A stretch of DNA of 64,000 bases from Euschistus heros. Lineage: Eukaryota > Arthropoda > Insecta > Hemiptera > Pentatomidae. Positions 11,857 to 22,022 of this stretch are shown in pieces. Both the position numbers and the translations under genes were made by a program. Where the stretch lies: positions 772,001 to 836,000 of the forward strand of contig RCWM02000479.1 in NCBI GenBank assembly GCA_003667255.2, written 5' to 3'. A model generated the notes under the pieces. The model made no database searches. It saw only the letters and a list, made by a program, of their open reading frames with translations, and was not told where the DNA came from. Numbering within the stretch: the stretch's first letter is position 1; every line of letters begins with the position of its first letter.

Positions 11857-12145
11857 CAGCCTTGGCCAAAAGTATTGGGCACCATGAAAAATTCTCTTTT
11901 TTATTTTAATAAGTAATTGTTCAATCATTTTTACACCCAAAACTCGTTTTGTTGACAAAAATACTTCCTTTAAATAGATTATTTTCAACCATTGCCCCCT
12001 ACTTCATACGGTAGACCAGGGGAAACAATAATGTAATATAAACTAAAGGACTCAGTACTGTCGCTGCTCTATTTACTTCAACTTGAGAAAATTTTTGTTG
12101 TATTTAATTGTGAATATTACAAAAAAATTACATTTTGGGCTTTTT

Positions 12146-13278
12146 TGAATTCAAAGAACTGAGTGAGATTGAACGTACAAAGATTTTATGTCGTTGGAAG
12201 GGTATAATCAATCTTAGATTACTAAAACTATGAAGTGCTCCCGATGTGCTGTTCAATATACACTTATGAAACAGCGGACCTTTAACACATTTTCCTCGCT
12301 ACCTAGAATAGAAAGAAAAAAACAGGTGCACGTGAGGAAAGATTTTTCGTGAGAACATCTCTTCTAAATCGCAAGAAAACGTCAAAAAAACTGACTGAAG
12401 AGATTAAAACCTTGTGTTCTGGCGATATTTCTGCTCGGACAGTAAGAAGAAGACTAGGAGAGAAAGGTCTGAAGGGATGTAAAGCCAGGAAGAATCCGTG
12501 GCTTAGTGAAGCCAATAGCAAAAGGAGGCTTGCCTGGGAAAAACTTCACCAAAACTGGACTGCTGAAGATTAGGCAAAGGTAATTTGATCAGATGTAAAC
12601 AACTTTGAGGTAGTTAAATTATTCTAAATTGAAATTAAAAATGTCGAAAAATCCCTAAAATAAGTTTCAACTGCTAGAATATAATTATTTTTACGAATTC
12701 ATCAAAATATCTAATTTTGTGCAGATTTCTGGAACTCCTGGAGCAGTTTTTGTACGAAGGAGGGAAGGCGAAGCCTATCACCCAGATTGCGTAGTTCCTA
12801 CTGTAAAACATAGTGGAGGAAACATAATGTTTTGGGGTTGAATGGGGCTTCGGGAGATCAAGAAATATTTTTGTGCGAAGGGAGGATGAATAACGATACC
12901 TACATATCAATATTAAACCAAATTTTAAAGCCTTCATTTGAAAAAACATTTTAACTGAGAACAGTGCCAACATTATTCTAAACAGGATAATGCTCCATGC
13001 CACCTTTCACGCAAAAGTAGAGAATGGTTCGAAAAAACAATATCAATTTTCTTGACTGGCCTCCTCAGTCCCCAGACCTCAATCCCATTGAACACCTGTG
13101 GGCTAAATTAAAAATCAGAGTTGGTAAACGTAACCCTACAAACAAAGACAATTTGTTTACATTATTAAAAGAAGAATGGGAAAAAATAGTTAAAAAAGAT
13201 TGTACACAACTTGTTAATTCCATGTTAAAAAGAATAATTGGGGTAATAAAAGCAAATGGTTTGATGACGAAGTATTAA
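12146..13278 (+). pseudogene. Tc1 transposase, DD34E type, broken, with a candidate intron
   Basis: Tc1 transposases bind the terminal repeats and catalyse cut-and-paste into TA sites. Visible in order: an N-terminal helix-turn-helix region (KELSEIERTKILCRW), the second DNA-binding part (RTSLLNRKKTSKKLTEEI...SARTVRRRLGEKGLKGCKARK), the first catalytic aspartate in IWSDVNNFE, VFVRRREGEAYHPDC and PTVKHSGGN, the second aspartate in QDNAPCH, and the DWPPQSPDLNPIEHLW block with the catalytic glutamate. Several stops and frameshifts (for example TAG at 12571 and TGA just after MFWG near 12838) disable it. A 115-bp GT...AG segment at 12610-12724 separates NFE from ISGTPGA without loss of frame. Confidence 0.85.
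12610..12724 (+). other. Candidate spliceosomal intron in the Tc1 transposase
   Basis: The segment starts gtagtt and ends ctaattttgtgcag. It contains stops in the transposase frame and is AT-rich. Removing it joins GAG (of DVNNFE) to ATT (of ISGTPGAVFVRRR) in phase zero, restoring the usual Tc1 order of the first catalytic aspartate followed by the RRR motif. This is inferred from the alignment with the family. Confidence 0.55.
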
Positions 13279-13386
13279 ATCGTGTTTTTTATGATTAAAA
13301 AAAATATATGTTTTAAATGGTTGATACTATTTATTTATTCCCTAATACTTTTATGTAGGTGCCTAATACTTTTGGCCAAGGCTGTA

Positions 13387-14141
13387 TCTTGTTTATATTT
13401 ATTAACATGGAAATTAGTTGTGGGCTGTCCTGGTAAAAGTTAAACTAAATTTATAAGGTCCTCCAAGCCATAGACTCTACAAGCCAAAGCACCCTCCTAG
13501 CCTAGGGCCAGCGGCTGCCTGTGACCGACGTCCCATTGTCAACCATAAACTGTAATTACTCAGTCCTCGACCCTTCTAAACTAATTGAACTCCAACGCCC
13601 CTCTCGAGTCTCTTTTTCATGGCGGTTTATTATCTCTTTAACAGCTTAACATAGAGCTTTCTGGGGCATTAGCATGATATGAGAAATGAATCTTCATAAT
13701 TCTTTTTTATCTACATGTATAAAATATTTATTGTTATTGAAAAGTCGTGGCTTTGCCCGCTCTCATAAGTAAAAAACTAATAATTTAAGTTTTATTTGTT
13801 TATCGATAAAAATCTTGTATTGAAGTACTTGAATATCTTGTAACTAAGCATTATTTCCAACTAGGCATGGCAGTCATTTATAACCTCGTTAAAATTGCTC
13901 TTGTTAGGTGCTTGATGATAACGTTTATGACACATACAAAGGGAGGGAGGACACACTCAGTCTCTCACGGATCTTGTTGGCAATTTTTTTGGAGGTTCCT
14001 GGTCAAAAAATATTATACACGTATTTTGCCTTTCCGACCCATGGGCCCTAGAAGCCGAGAAAAAAAAAAATAAAATAGATTTAAACTAATATATTTTATA
14101 TCTCGAGTTTAAAAAACGATATCGACATGATTCTTGCACCA
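13387..14141. other. Intergenic DNA, nothing recognised
   Basis: 13440-13620 is somewhat richer in C and contains many stops. The 68-codon frame at 13867-14073 has no recognisable features. Confidence 0.45.
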
Positions 14142-15292
14142 TGATGTTTAATTCTAATTGCGAATTTTAGAAAAAATATAGCCGCTCCATATATTTTGGA
14201 TTAAGTTAATAAAATTCTAAAAAAATGATTAACTTTTCAATCAAACTACCTCTTTAGATTTTTTCACACAAAAAATGACGTCAGATTCTAAATTAGCACC
14301 CTCAAAAACATTGAAAAACGCTTATTCAACAAAAACAAAAAATATCATTTTTTTCACTCTCTTCGAGGAAAATTAAATTTTTAAAACGATTAGTGGTTAC
14401 ATACCTTTAAATCGCTATTACTTTGTCACACAATTCACTGGTTGGTATCGCTGAAAAGAGAAGAGCCTCAGCTTTCTTTTGATCTATATAAATGTAAAAT
14501 TCGATGAACATGAACATATTTAAAAAATTGGAAAATCCGAAAAACATTTTAATTTTTAGCTTGGGTTTGAAGCCAGATAGGATAATCACATTTTACAGTG
14601 TAAAAGCTAAAAAAATTTAAGTGAAGTGCATTCAATTTATTTTTTTCACAAGAACCGACATCGGATTAGAATTCAGCATTCCAAAGAACCCTTAAATACG
14701 AAATTTGTAAGCTTCAAAATTTGCCTGACCAAATGGTAGGCAACTTTTGTTTAAATTGACAAAAACGTGAATTACGTATAGACGGTTAAACGTATCAACT
14801 TAATTTTTTTACACGAAATATAGGGTGGTAATACGCCTGAATTGTCTTTGATTTCATAATGGTTTCAAACTCAAGCTAAAAATCAAAATGTTTTTCGGAT
14901 TTTCCAATTTTTTTAATAGGTTTATGTTCATCGAATTTTACATTTATATAGATCAAAAGAAAGCTGAGGCTCTCCTCTTTCCAGCGATACCAACCAGTGA
15001 ATTGTGTGACAAATTAATGGCGATTTAAAGGTATGTAACAAATAATCAGTTTAAAAATTTAATTTTCCTGAAGGTGAAAAAATTATATTTTTTTTTTTTT
15101 TTGTTGAATCAGCGTTTTTAAATGTTTTTGAGGGTGCTGATTTAGAATTTAACGACAATTTTTGTGTGAAAAAATCTATAGAGGTAGTTTGCTTGAAAAT
15201 TTAATCATTTTTTTAGAATTTTATTATTCTAAACCAAAATATATGGAGCGGCTGTATTTTTCCTTAATTTCGCAATCAAAATTAAAAATCTA
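14142..15292. mobile_element. Large foldback element, about 1.15 kb
   Basis: The left arm (about 14142-14580) and right arm (about 14870-15292) are inverted copies. Examples are tatagccgctccatatattt against atatatggagcggctgta, ggttggtatcgctg against cagcgataccaacc, and cctcagctttcttttgatct against agatcaaaagaaagctgagg. The central 290 bp repeats a ttttttcac...gac...gatta motif also found in the arms, so the arms may be built from sub-repeats. It encodes no protein. It resembles foldback-type or palindromic MITE transposons. The open frame at 14407-14589 is an arm artefact. Confidence 0.75.
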
Positions 15293-16185
15293 GGCACTAT
15301 TATTATAAAAAAAAAATAAACAAAGTTTCACTTTAAATTATAGGCTCCAAAAATATTCTTAAAATTTAACCTTTTCATCTACTTCGTCACAAGTTCAATA
15401 ATATCTTATTCTCAAACCGACTATACAGCAAGATTATTAATGTCTTTAATATTAAATATTAATTATTTGAATAGACATTAAGTCAATCGAAAATTCATTA
15501 AATGGGAACAATGATATTACGAGTATATTTCCATCTAGGAATGCTTTTATAGTCTTACAAAAGGAGTAAAAAGGGGAAAGGTATTTCTAAGTATTAATTT
15601 ACCCGGATATGCTTTATCCAGCTAACTACGTAATCTCATCGCAAGCCACTTCCAACTTCAATACCCTTTCCTTTTAAGGAAGAAAAGAGTACGAATCCTG
15701 GAAGATTCTTTTCTTAAAACTGTAACATAGACTACTCGACAATTGCGTAAAGATGCAGGCCAACACAATTAGCCTCCTATCCCTCTTGGTAATTACCATC
15801 AGGCACAAAGAAATCTTATCTGGCGGTAGATCCTGAGGGATTTGGGATGGACCAGTCCCTTGTCCGCTCTTTGAGACCTAAGCCTGGTCCTCAGGAAAAG
15901 CACCACACTTTGTCAGTTTGATGGTTTAGAGTGCGTACAAAGAAAAAGTTTTCTACGTGATGGTGGAGAAAATTATTTCTATGTTTGAATAGAATCAGTG
16001 ATGATTTTCCCCTTAAATTTCCAGCTGATTACAAAAGTAATATAGTTTAAAAAATATATATTTTGGGACCAAAGAATAAACATTATTTTTAGAAAATCAT
16101 CATATTTTTCCATCTATCATTTAATAATCAGAAAGAAATATATATTAACAAATATACTTCTATATATGAGCCGGTGAGATTGAAA
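15293..16185. other. AT-rich intergenic DNA, nothing recognised
   Basis: No ORF, RNA or repeat boundary can be supported. Confidence 0.5.
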
Positions 16186-16492
16186 GTGGTATAAGTCAAA
16201 TTTCCTTCATTTCGAGAAAATGAAAGTTTTGCAAACGTTCTTATTAAAAATTACACTAGCAAGATAGGATGGACTGTGTTTCAATTTTAGACAACAATGT
16301 TTTAAAGTTTATAGAAATAGGTGGTGTAAAGTAATTAATTGGTTTCAACGGGCTAAAATCCATTACGCTACTTACATTTTTAAACATAGTAAAAATCTAT
16401 TGATTATGATAGTGGTATAATAAAATTTCCTTTAGTTTGAGAAAAATCAACGTGTTTGTAAATGTTCTTATTTTACCCAAAAATTACATAAT
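16186..16492 (+). repeat. Pair of imperfect direct repeats (about 75 bp each)
   Basis: 16186-16258 (gtggtataagtcaaatttcc...gttcttatt) recurs at 16412-16492 (gtggtataataaaatttcct...gttcttatt). The spacing is about 226 bp. It is probably part of an unrecognised repeat. Confidence 0.55.
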
Positions 16493-17033
16493 TTAAAGAG
16501 GGAGGGGATCACGGAAGTGCTTGGAGGGTTAAGCTCGGTTTTTCATTTTTTTTTTTTTTTTCAACTTTTAATTCTAATTTATTTTTCAATTCGGGAAGCA
16601 TGCCCAACACAACTCAAAGTTATGTTTTTGGTAACTCTTTTCGAAGCGGCAAATGCAGTAAAAAAATCAAATTTAATTAGCAAAGAAATATAAGGAGTCA
16701 CTAATAATTATTTTAACGATCTTTGGTTCGAAACAAGATACGTGCAAACTTCTTCTAAATCCTAATATTGCTTCAAATCCAAGACACACTACATAATTTG
16801 ACTAATTAGTTTTAGGTGGAATATTTTAACTTTTTTATATAACTGTAAATTCTTTGCCAAAGTTGAATGAATATTACCAGTTTACTAGATTACTTAAGCG
16901 CCGCTTACTGTTTTTACTTTAAACGAAATTAATTTATTTAAGTTTTATCTTAATGCCATCAAATCTAGTTGGCTTTACAGTTAATTGCAGGAAAAAAATA
17001 AATAAATGTACAAATAGGAAAAAAACAAATAAG

Positions 17034-17051
17034 TATATATATATATATATA
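17034..17051. repeat. Short (TA)n tract
   Basis: TA dinucleotides followed by agtagtag, just upstream of the probable 5' end of the CR1-group element. Confidence 0.7.
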
Positions 17052-17393
17052 GTAGTAGTATATATAGTCTGGCTCTAGCCGTTGTTGTGTAAGCATCTCT
17101 GAGTGATTGTTGTTGTCGAACTATTACATTTATTCATACTTCTGTTTATATTTGTTTTACGTGAGTGAATTACTTAAAAATAATTAGTACATATCTGATA
17201 TTTTATAATTATAACACTCTTACTGAGACTATTTACAGTTTACGTAAATAAATTACGTAATATTTACGTAAATAAGGCGCTTCCCGGACTTCAGTAAATA
17301 TAGGTAACGAGAACTAAATTATCTCTATAATCCCTCCAGAACGCCTGCGCTCCCCTCTCTTTCACTTGTTAGTCACTCTCCCGATATCTCACA

Positions 17394-18290
17394 ATGCCAC
17401 AGTGTGCGTCTTGTAACATGAACATCCCACGGGATGATAAAACCACCACAATTTGCACTAAATGCCAACTGATTTACCACAATAAGTGCTGTGGTATTTC
17501 AGAACAAGAAATGCAGCATAAAAAGAAAAATTGGCTCTGTGCGTCGTGCCTTAACACAGATAAAACTGTAAAGGGGCGAAATATGGAAGAAAATATTACG
17601 GCGATTTTATCTGAGATTGGGAAAATGACAGAGGACATAAAACAAATTAAAAACACCGTAGATAAGCAGGCCGACATATCTTTTGAAACCTCTGAGAGGC
17701 TTAAATCGATGGAGGATCGAACTAAAAAAAATATGAGGAGCTTATAGAAAAAATTCTACTCGATAATAAAAATTTAAAGTCCAAAGTTCAAACCCTCGAG
17801 GCCAAAATCAACCAGATTGAGCAGAATCAGCTGGTAAATTCTTTAGAAATTAGAGGAATTCCTCTGAAATCTGGGGAAACGACAGACGGAATTGTTTGCT
17901 CGGTCGGGGCGGCACTGGGCATAAAACTAAGTGTCGAGGATCTGGATATGGTTGAGAGGAGGAGGCAGAGAAGGGAAGATGCACGCCCCCCGCCGATCGT
18001 CGTGCGCTTTGTACGACACTCGATCCGAGACGAGTTAATCCGTCTTCGGAAAGTGAAAAGGGACTTTACCACCAGACACCTCGGATGGGACAGTGACGAT
18101 AAAATCTATATCGGGGGGAAGAGATGACTCCGGCCAGCAGGCAGCTTTACTGGCTAGCTAGGCAGGTGAGGGCTGCAGGCAAGGTGAAGTACGTCTGGTT
18201 CGCCCGAGGAAGGGTCAGGTACCGCGCCGTGATGATGGTCAGCCTGTCGTGATTGTTAACAAACCGGAGGATTTGGAAATTTTTAAATGA
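17394..18290 (+). pseudogene. LINE ORF1: PHD finger, coiled coil, RRM-like and C-terminal domain, frameshifted
   Basis: The N-terminus is a PHD zinc finger: C4, C7, C21, C24, H29, C32, C49 and C52 with W47. A coiled-coil-like region follows (NITAILSEIGKMTEDIKQ...). A frameshift in the A8 tract near 17730 ends the first frame at 17747; the next frame continues YEELIEKILLDNKN, then the RRM-like start SLEIRGIPLK and VVRFVRHSIRDELIRLRK. A second shift at about 18124 leads to TPASRQLYWLARQ...KYVWFARGRVRYRA, the usual ORF1 C-terminal domain. A third near 18227 leads to DDGQPVVIVNKPEDLEIFK and the TGA at 18288-18290. Such proteins bind the element RNA. Shifts at homopolymers may be real decay or assembly error. 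Confidence 0.8.
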
Positions 18291-18790
18291 GAGAAAGGAA
18301 ACAGTTTCTCCTGCTCTTATTTTCATTCATTACTTATTTTCATTTATTTAGTTTTCTTTACTTCTTTATGTTTGTATTTCACTTTTATATTTCATTTTTA
18401 TCTTTCTATATATCACAGAATTTCAAGAGCTGTCCAAAAACATTATCTTCTCTGTCTTTATACATTATATTTCATTTTAAAATTTCTAAGTCCGTCTTCA
18501 ATAACTTATATATATTTTTAATTATTGTTTGTTCATTTTCTATAAAACAAAAGGAATTTACTCTTTTTCGATTTCCTACGATTTTCTTTTTTATACCATT
18601 CTTCATTTGTATTTGTATTTTACATATTTTGAATTTATATTTATATTTGTTCTTTATTTGTCTTTATCTATCTATTGTTTCGCTATCTATCAAATTTAGT
18701 AATCAAATTGTACCTTTTTCCTTAATTAGCGTCCTAAGTCAGTATCACAAACCCTTCTACAAAAACTATTTCTTCTTTCTCTTCCTATGA
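18287..18790 (+). CDS. Hydrophobic ORF bridging ORF1 and ORF2 (167 codons), function unknown
   Basis: The frame opens at an ATG that overlaps the ORF1 stop (ATGA, 18287-18290) and closes at a TGA that overlaps the ORF2 start (ATGA, 18787-18790). The product starts MRERKQFLLLLFSFITYF and is dominated by F, I, L, Y and S, with several stretches long enough to span a membrane and few charges. I know no family like it. The DNA is very T-rich, so open frames arise more easily here than in random sequence. The double overlap is the main argument that it is translated, or at least that it conveys ribosomes by termination-reinitiation. Confidence 0.4.
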   Translation: MRERKQFLLLLFSFITYFHLFSFLYFFMFVFHFYISFLSFYISQNFKSCPKTLSSLSLYIIFHFKISKSVFNNLYIFLIIVCSFSIKQKEFTLFRFPTIFFFIPFFICICILHILNLYLYLFFICLYLSIVSLSIKFSNQIVPFSLISVLSQYHKPFYKNYFFFLFL

Positions 18791-21621
18791 ATAACATCCT
18801 TTTAACCTGTCATGTTAACTCTCAATCTCTCCTAGCACATTATGATGAATTCCTTTTCCACTTTCTACACAATTTCTACCATATTATTGCCATCTCGGAA
18901 ACCTGGCTCAAACCGAGTGTTCCCTCTTCCTCTGTAAATGTTCCTAATTATACTCTCGTCCGTCATGACCGTGTGGACCGAAATGGGGGAGGCGTTGGTC
19001 TATACGTTCATGATAGCATGAGAGTTAAAATCCTTCAAAAATCCCCCTCTTCCGAAACTCCTCATATAGAATACATATTCACCGAAATCACCTTTGAATC
19101 TTCCTCTCTTCTTTACGCTGTAGCCTACCGCCCTCCTCAAGTCAAATATGATCCTACCTTTGAAACGTCCCTTCTCACCCATATTCCCCAATATAATAAC
19201 ATTATAATAACAGGAGACCTAAATACTAATCTCCTTACCAATTCCTCTGATAAAACATACCTAATTGACCTAATTTATTCCCTTGATCTATTTATTGTAC
19301 CATTCCAACCAACCCATCATACCCAGTTTTCTGAAACTCTCCTAGACCTATTTATTATAGATTCTCCTAAAAAACTACTTACATACTCCCAACATCCCGT
19401 ACCGTTTCTCTCCTCCCATGACCTCATTCAAATATCGTTCAATATCCTCACTCCCATCCCCATCCCTAAGCAGATCTCCTGGCGTAATCTCGAATCATTA
19501 TCTCCGGAAAGTATAAATCCTCTTCTTGATAACCTCTCACATTCTATTGAACCTATCTTCTCTTCCTATTCCGTTGATGAGATGGTGGAATGCCTTTCAT
19601 CAAATCTCCTTTCACTCCTCAATCACATAGCTCCTCTTAAAACATCCATATTCCGGCGTCCCCCAGCTCCTTGGATTACCCCAGAAATTAAAGAAATTAT
19701 GAAAAGAAGAGATGCTGCCAGAAGACGTTTCAGGCGCACTCGGATACCTGAGGATTATTCTATGTTCAAGCACCTTCGAAATCTCGCTCAATCTACTCTC
19801 CGCCGTGCCAAGGCTCAATATTTTCATAATATCCTATCCCTGGCCCCGGATCCAAAGTCCAAGTGGAGAATCCTTAGAAAATTCTCTATTACCAGCTCCT
19901 CTTCTTGTTCCAATTTCCCAGTCACTCCCGACGACCTAAATTATTTCTTTTCAAATCCTTTTCCTGATAAACTTCAAACCATTTCTTTACCAATGTCACA
20001 CTTTACTCCTCAAGCTGCATTTAATCCCGACAACTTCTATTTCCCTCACATTCTTCCCAATGACCTTATCACTTCCATTCTCAAATCCCGAACTAATGAC
20101 TGCGGTGCCGATCAAATCCCGATAAAAATAATCAAACTCTGTCTTCCAGCTATTCTTCCGGCCCTTCTTCACATATATAATTTTTCCTTACAAAACTCCA
20201 TTTTTCCTATAGCCTGGAGAAAGGCCTTAGTCCGCCCGTTAAATAAAATCCCTTCTCCATCCAACGCATCAGACTTTAGGCCTATTTCCATCCTCTCAAA
20301 TTTATCAAAGCCACTCGAAAGATTGGTCAATGCCCAAATTACCTCCTTCCTAGAGCATAATAACCTCCTTAATCCGTTCCAATCAGGTTTCCGTTCCGGC
20401 TATTCCACTCAGTCAGCTTTGTTGAAAATCACACAGGACCTTTATTACTCCATGGATCAACAACAAATTACGATCCTTGTCATGTTTGATTTCTCAAAAG
20501 CTTTCGATTGTGTTGACCATTCAATTCTCCTATCTAAACTTCAAAATTTCTCCCTATCTAATAGTGCCCTAAATTGGTTCCACTCCTTCTTATCACATCG
20601 TTCCCAGTCAGTCATCATACCCAACAGTCCTCCTTCATCTTCCCTACCTTTAACCCAAGGTGTTCCACAAGGATCCTCCCTGTCACCAACCCTATTTTCT
20701 ATCTATATCAATGACTTACCCAGCTTTATCCACAATTCCAATTATCACCTATATGCAGACGACCTTCAAATCTACCTATCTTTCCATCCTTCAGATATGC
20801 TCGAGGCATCTCGTAAACTTCAGGAAGACATTGATAACATCAACCGTTGGGCAGTGAAGAATAAGTTATATCTGAATCCAAAGAAAACTAAGGCTATCCT
20901 CATCGGTTCAAAACCCATCCTCCATACCCTTCCTTACTACCCATTGCTTTACCTTAATAACCTTCCTATTCAGTTCCAAAACTCCATTAAAAATTTAGGA
21001 GTTACCTTTGATCATCACCTTTCCTGGAATAACCATATCGCCCAAATTTCCAAAAAATCCATCATAATCCTTAAACAACTGTATAGATCCCGAGATTTCT
21101 TTTCCCAGAGTACCCGTCAACTTTTAGTGTCCTCTCTTGTTTTCCCTTGCTTTGATTACTGTTGTTTGGTTTATGGGGGACTGTCTGGGGATCTCGAGAT
21201 GGGGCTGAGGAGACTGATGAACTGTTTCATTAGGTTTATCTTCGGGATCCCTAGGCGGTCACACGTTACTTGCCGATACTCTGAGCTTGGGTGGCTATTT
21301 CCTAAATTTCGACGGCAATACTTTCTGGGTACCTTCATATACCAATGCCTAAAAACCAAAAACCCTTCCTATATCCTTGATTTATTAACTCTGCGTTCTT
21401 CCATCCACCACCTAAACACTAGATCCCAACCTTTTAACCTATATATACCCTCACATAAAACCGCTTCCTTTGACAAATCCTTCATCATTCGTGCTACCTC
21501 CTTCTGGAATTCCTTACCCACTTCTATTCGTAAAGCAGCTTCCATAACCTCCTTTAAAAATAACCTATTCCAGTACCTTTTAGACAATCAATCTTCCGCA
21601 AAGATGTCAATAATCAAATGA
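18787..21621 (+). CDS. LINE ORF2: AP endonuclease and reverse transcriptase, intact (944 aa)
   Basis: The protein nicks chromosomal DNA and reverse-transcribes the element RNA at the nick. The endonuclease begins near the first residues, with ISETWL (catalytic E38), RNGGGVGLYV, AYRPP, ITGDLNTN, LLDLFI and SSHDLI. A linker follows (PAPWITPEIKEIMKRRDAAR, FRRTRIPEDY). The reverse transcriptase carries DFRPISILSNLSKPLERL, FQSGFRSGYSTQSAL, MFDFSKAFDCVDHSIL near residue 566, GVPQGSSLSPTLFSIYINDL, and the catalytic YADD at about 656-659. The C-terminus ends in the CR1-group pattern ATSFWNSLPTSIR. The start is the ATG in the ATGA overlap with the preceding ORF. Length is typical for the group and no residue is obviously missing. 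Confidence 0.92.
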   Translation: MNNILLTCHVNSQSLLAHYDEFLFHFLHNFYHIIAISETWLKPSVPSSSVNVPNYTLVRHDRVDRNGGGVGLYVHDSMRVKILQKSPSSETPHIEYIFTEITFESSSLLYAVAYRPPQVKYDPTFETSLLTHIPQYNNIIITGDLNTNLLTNSSDKTYLIDLIYSLDLFIVPFQPTHHTQFSETLLDLFIIDSPKKLLTYSQHPVPFLSSHDLIQISFNILTPIPIPKQISWRNLESLSPESINPLLDNLSHSIEPIFSSYSVDEMVECLSSNLLSLLNHIAPLKTSIFRRPPAPWITPEIKEIMKRRDAARRRFRRTRIPEDYSMFKHLRNLAQSTLRRAKAQYFHNILSLAPDPKSKWRILRKFSITSSSSCSNFPVTPDDLNYFFSNPFPDKLQTISLPMSHFTPQAAFNPDNFYFPHILPNDLITSILKSRTNDCGADQIPIKIIKLCLPAILPALLHIYNFSLQNSIFPIAWRKALVRPLNKIPSPSNASDFRPISILSNLSKPLERLVNAQITSFLEHNNLLNPFQSGFRSGYSTQSALLKITQDLYYSMDQQQITILVMFDFSKAFDCVDHSILLSKLQNFSLSNSALNWFHSFLSHRSQSVIIPNSPPSSSLPLTQGVPQGSSLSPTLFSIYINDLPSFIHNSNYHLYADDLQIYLSFHPSDMLEASRKLQEDIDNINRWAVKNKLYLNPKKTKAILIGSKPILHTLPYYPLLYLNNLPIQFQNSIKNLGVTFDHHLSWNNHIAQISKKSIIILKQLYRSRDFFSQSTRQLLVSSLVFPCFDYCCLVYGGLSGDLEMGLRRLMNCFIRFIFGIPRRSHVTCRYSELGWLFPKFRRQYFLGTFIYQCLKTKNPSYILDLLTLRSSIHHLNTRSQPFNLYIPSHKTASFDKSFIIRATSFWNSLPTSIRKAASITSFKNNLFQYLLDNQSSAKMSIIK

Positions 21622-21628
21622 ATACTTG

Positions 21629-21629
<1 letters not shown>

Positions 21630-21713
<84 letters not shown>

Positions 21714-21762
21714 GTGTGTATATATGTATATATATATATATACTGAATATATATATATACAT
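21630..21762. repeat. Long (TA)n/(TATG)n microsatellite in the LINE 3' UTR
   Basis: About 130 bp of TA with a few TG and TATG interruptions, starting within ten bases of the ORF2 stop codon. Confidence 0.9.
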
Positions 21763-21978
21763 ACGATTGTATTTTATGTTATAATTATTATTTCATATAT
21801 TAATTTATTTTTATTTTTTATTCAATTTAATTTTTTTTTTTTTTTTTTTCCTGTAAAAAATGTATGCTTTAATTACTGGAACATCTAATTTGTAAATAAT
21901 TGGCCAGACAATTGTACTCTTAATTGTGCATTATTTTTATTCTTAGGGGACAATAAGTCCCAGAATAAAGTTTATTTT

Positions 21979-22022
21979 TCATTCATTTTCATTCATTCAT
22001 TCATTCATTTCATTCATTCATA
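21979..22022 (+). repeat. (CATT)n tail of the CR1-group element
   Basis: It follows AATAAAGTTTATTTTT and consists of cattcattcatt units. Short tandem tails replace poly(A) in many CR1-group LINEs. Confidence 0.75.

Larger units (their letters stand above)
11857..13384 (+). mobile_element. Tc1-type DNA transposon, complete but inactive (1528 bp)
   Basis: The 27-bp terminal inverted repeats begin CAGCCTTGGCCAAAAGTATT (11857-11883) and are mirrored at 13358-13384 with one mismatch. A TA dinucleotide flanks each side (11855-11856, 13385-13386), the target duplication of the Tc1/mariner superfamily. It carries one decayed transposase gene in the plus orientation. The near-identical ends suggest a moderately young copy despite the broken gene. 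Confidence 0.92.
17066..22022 (+). mobile_element. CR1/Jockey-group non-LTR retrotransposon, about 4.95 kb, near-intact
   Basis: It has a 5' leader from about 17066, ORF1 with a PHD finger (17394-18290), a bridging hydrophobic ORF (18287-18790) and an intact endonuclease/reverse-transcriptase ORF2 (18787-21621). A 3' UTR with a long (TA)n tract follows, then AATAAA and a (CATT)n tail ending near 22022. There is no RNase H. A PHD-finger ORF1 followed by an AP-endonuclease ORF2 is known in the CR1 group. The sense strand of ORF2 is strikingly pyrimidine-rich. The 5' boundary is an estimate. The intact ORF2 suggests recent activity. Confidence 0.85.
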
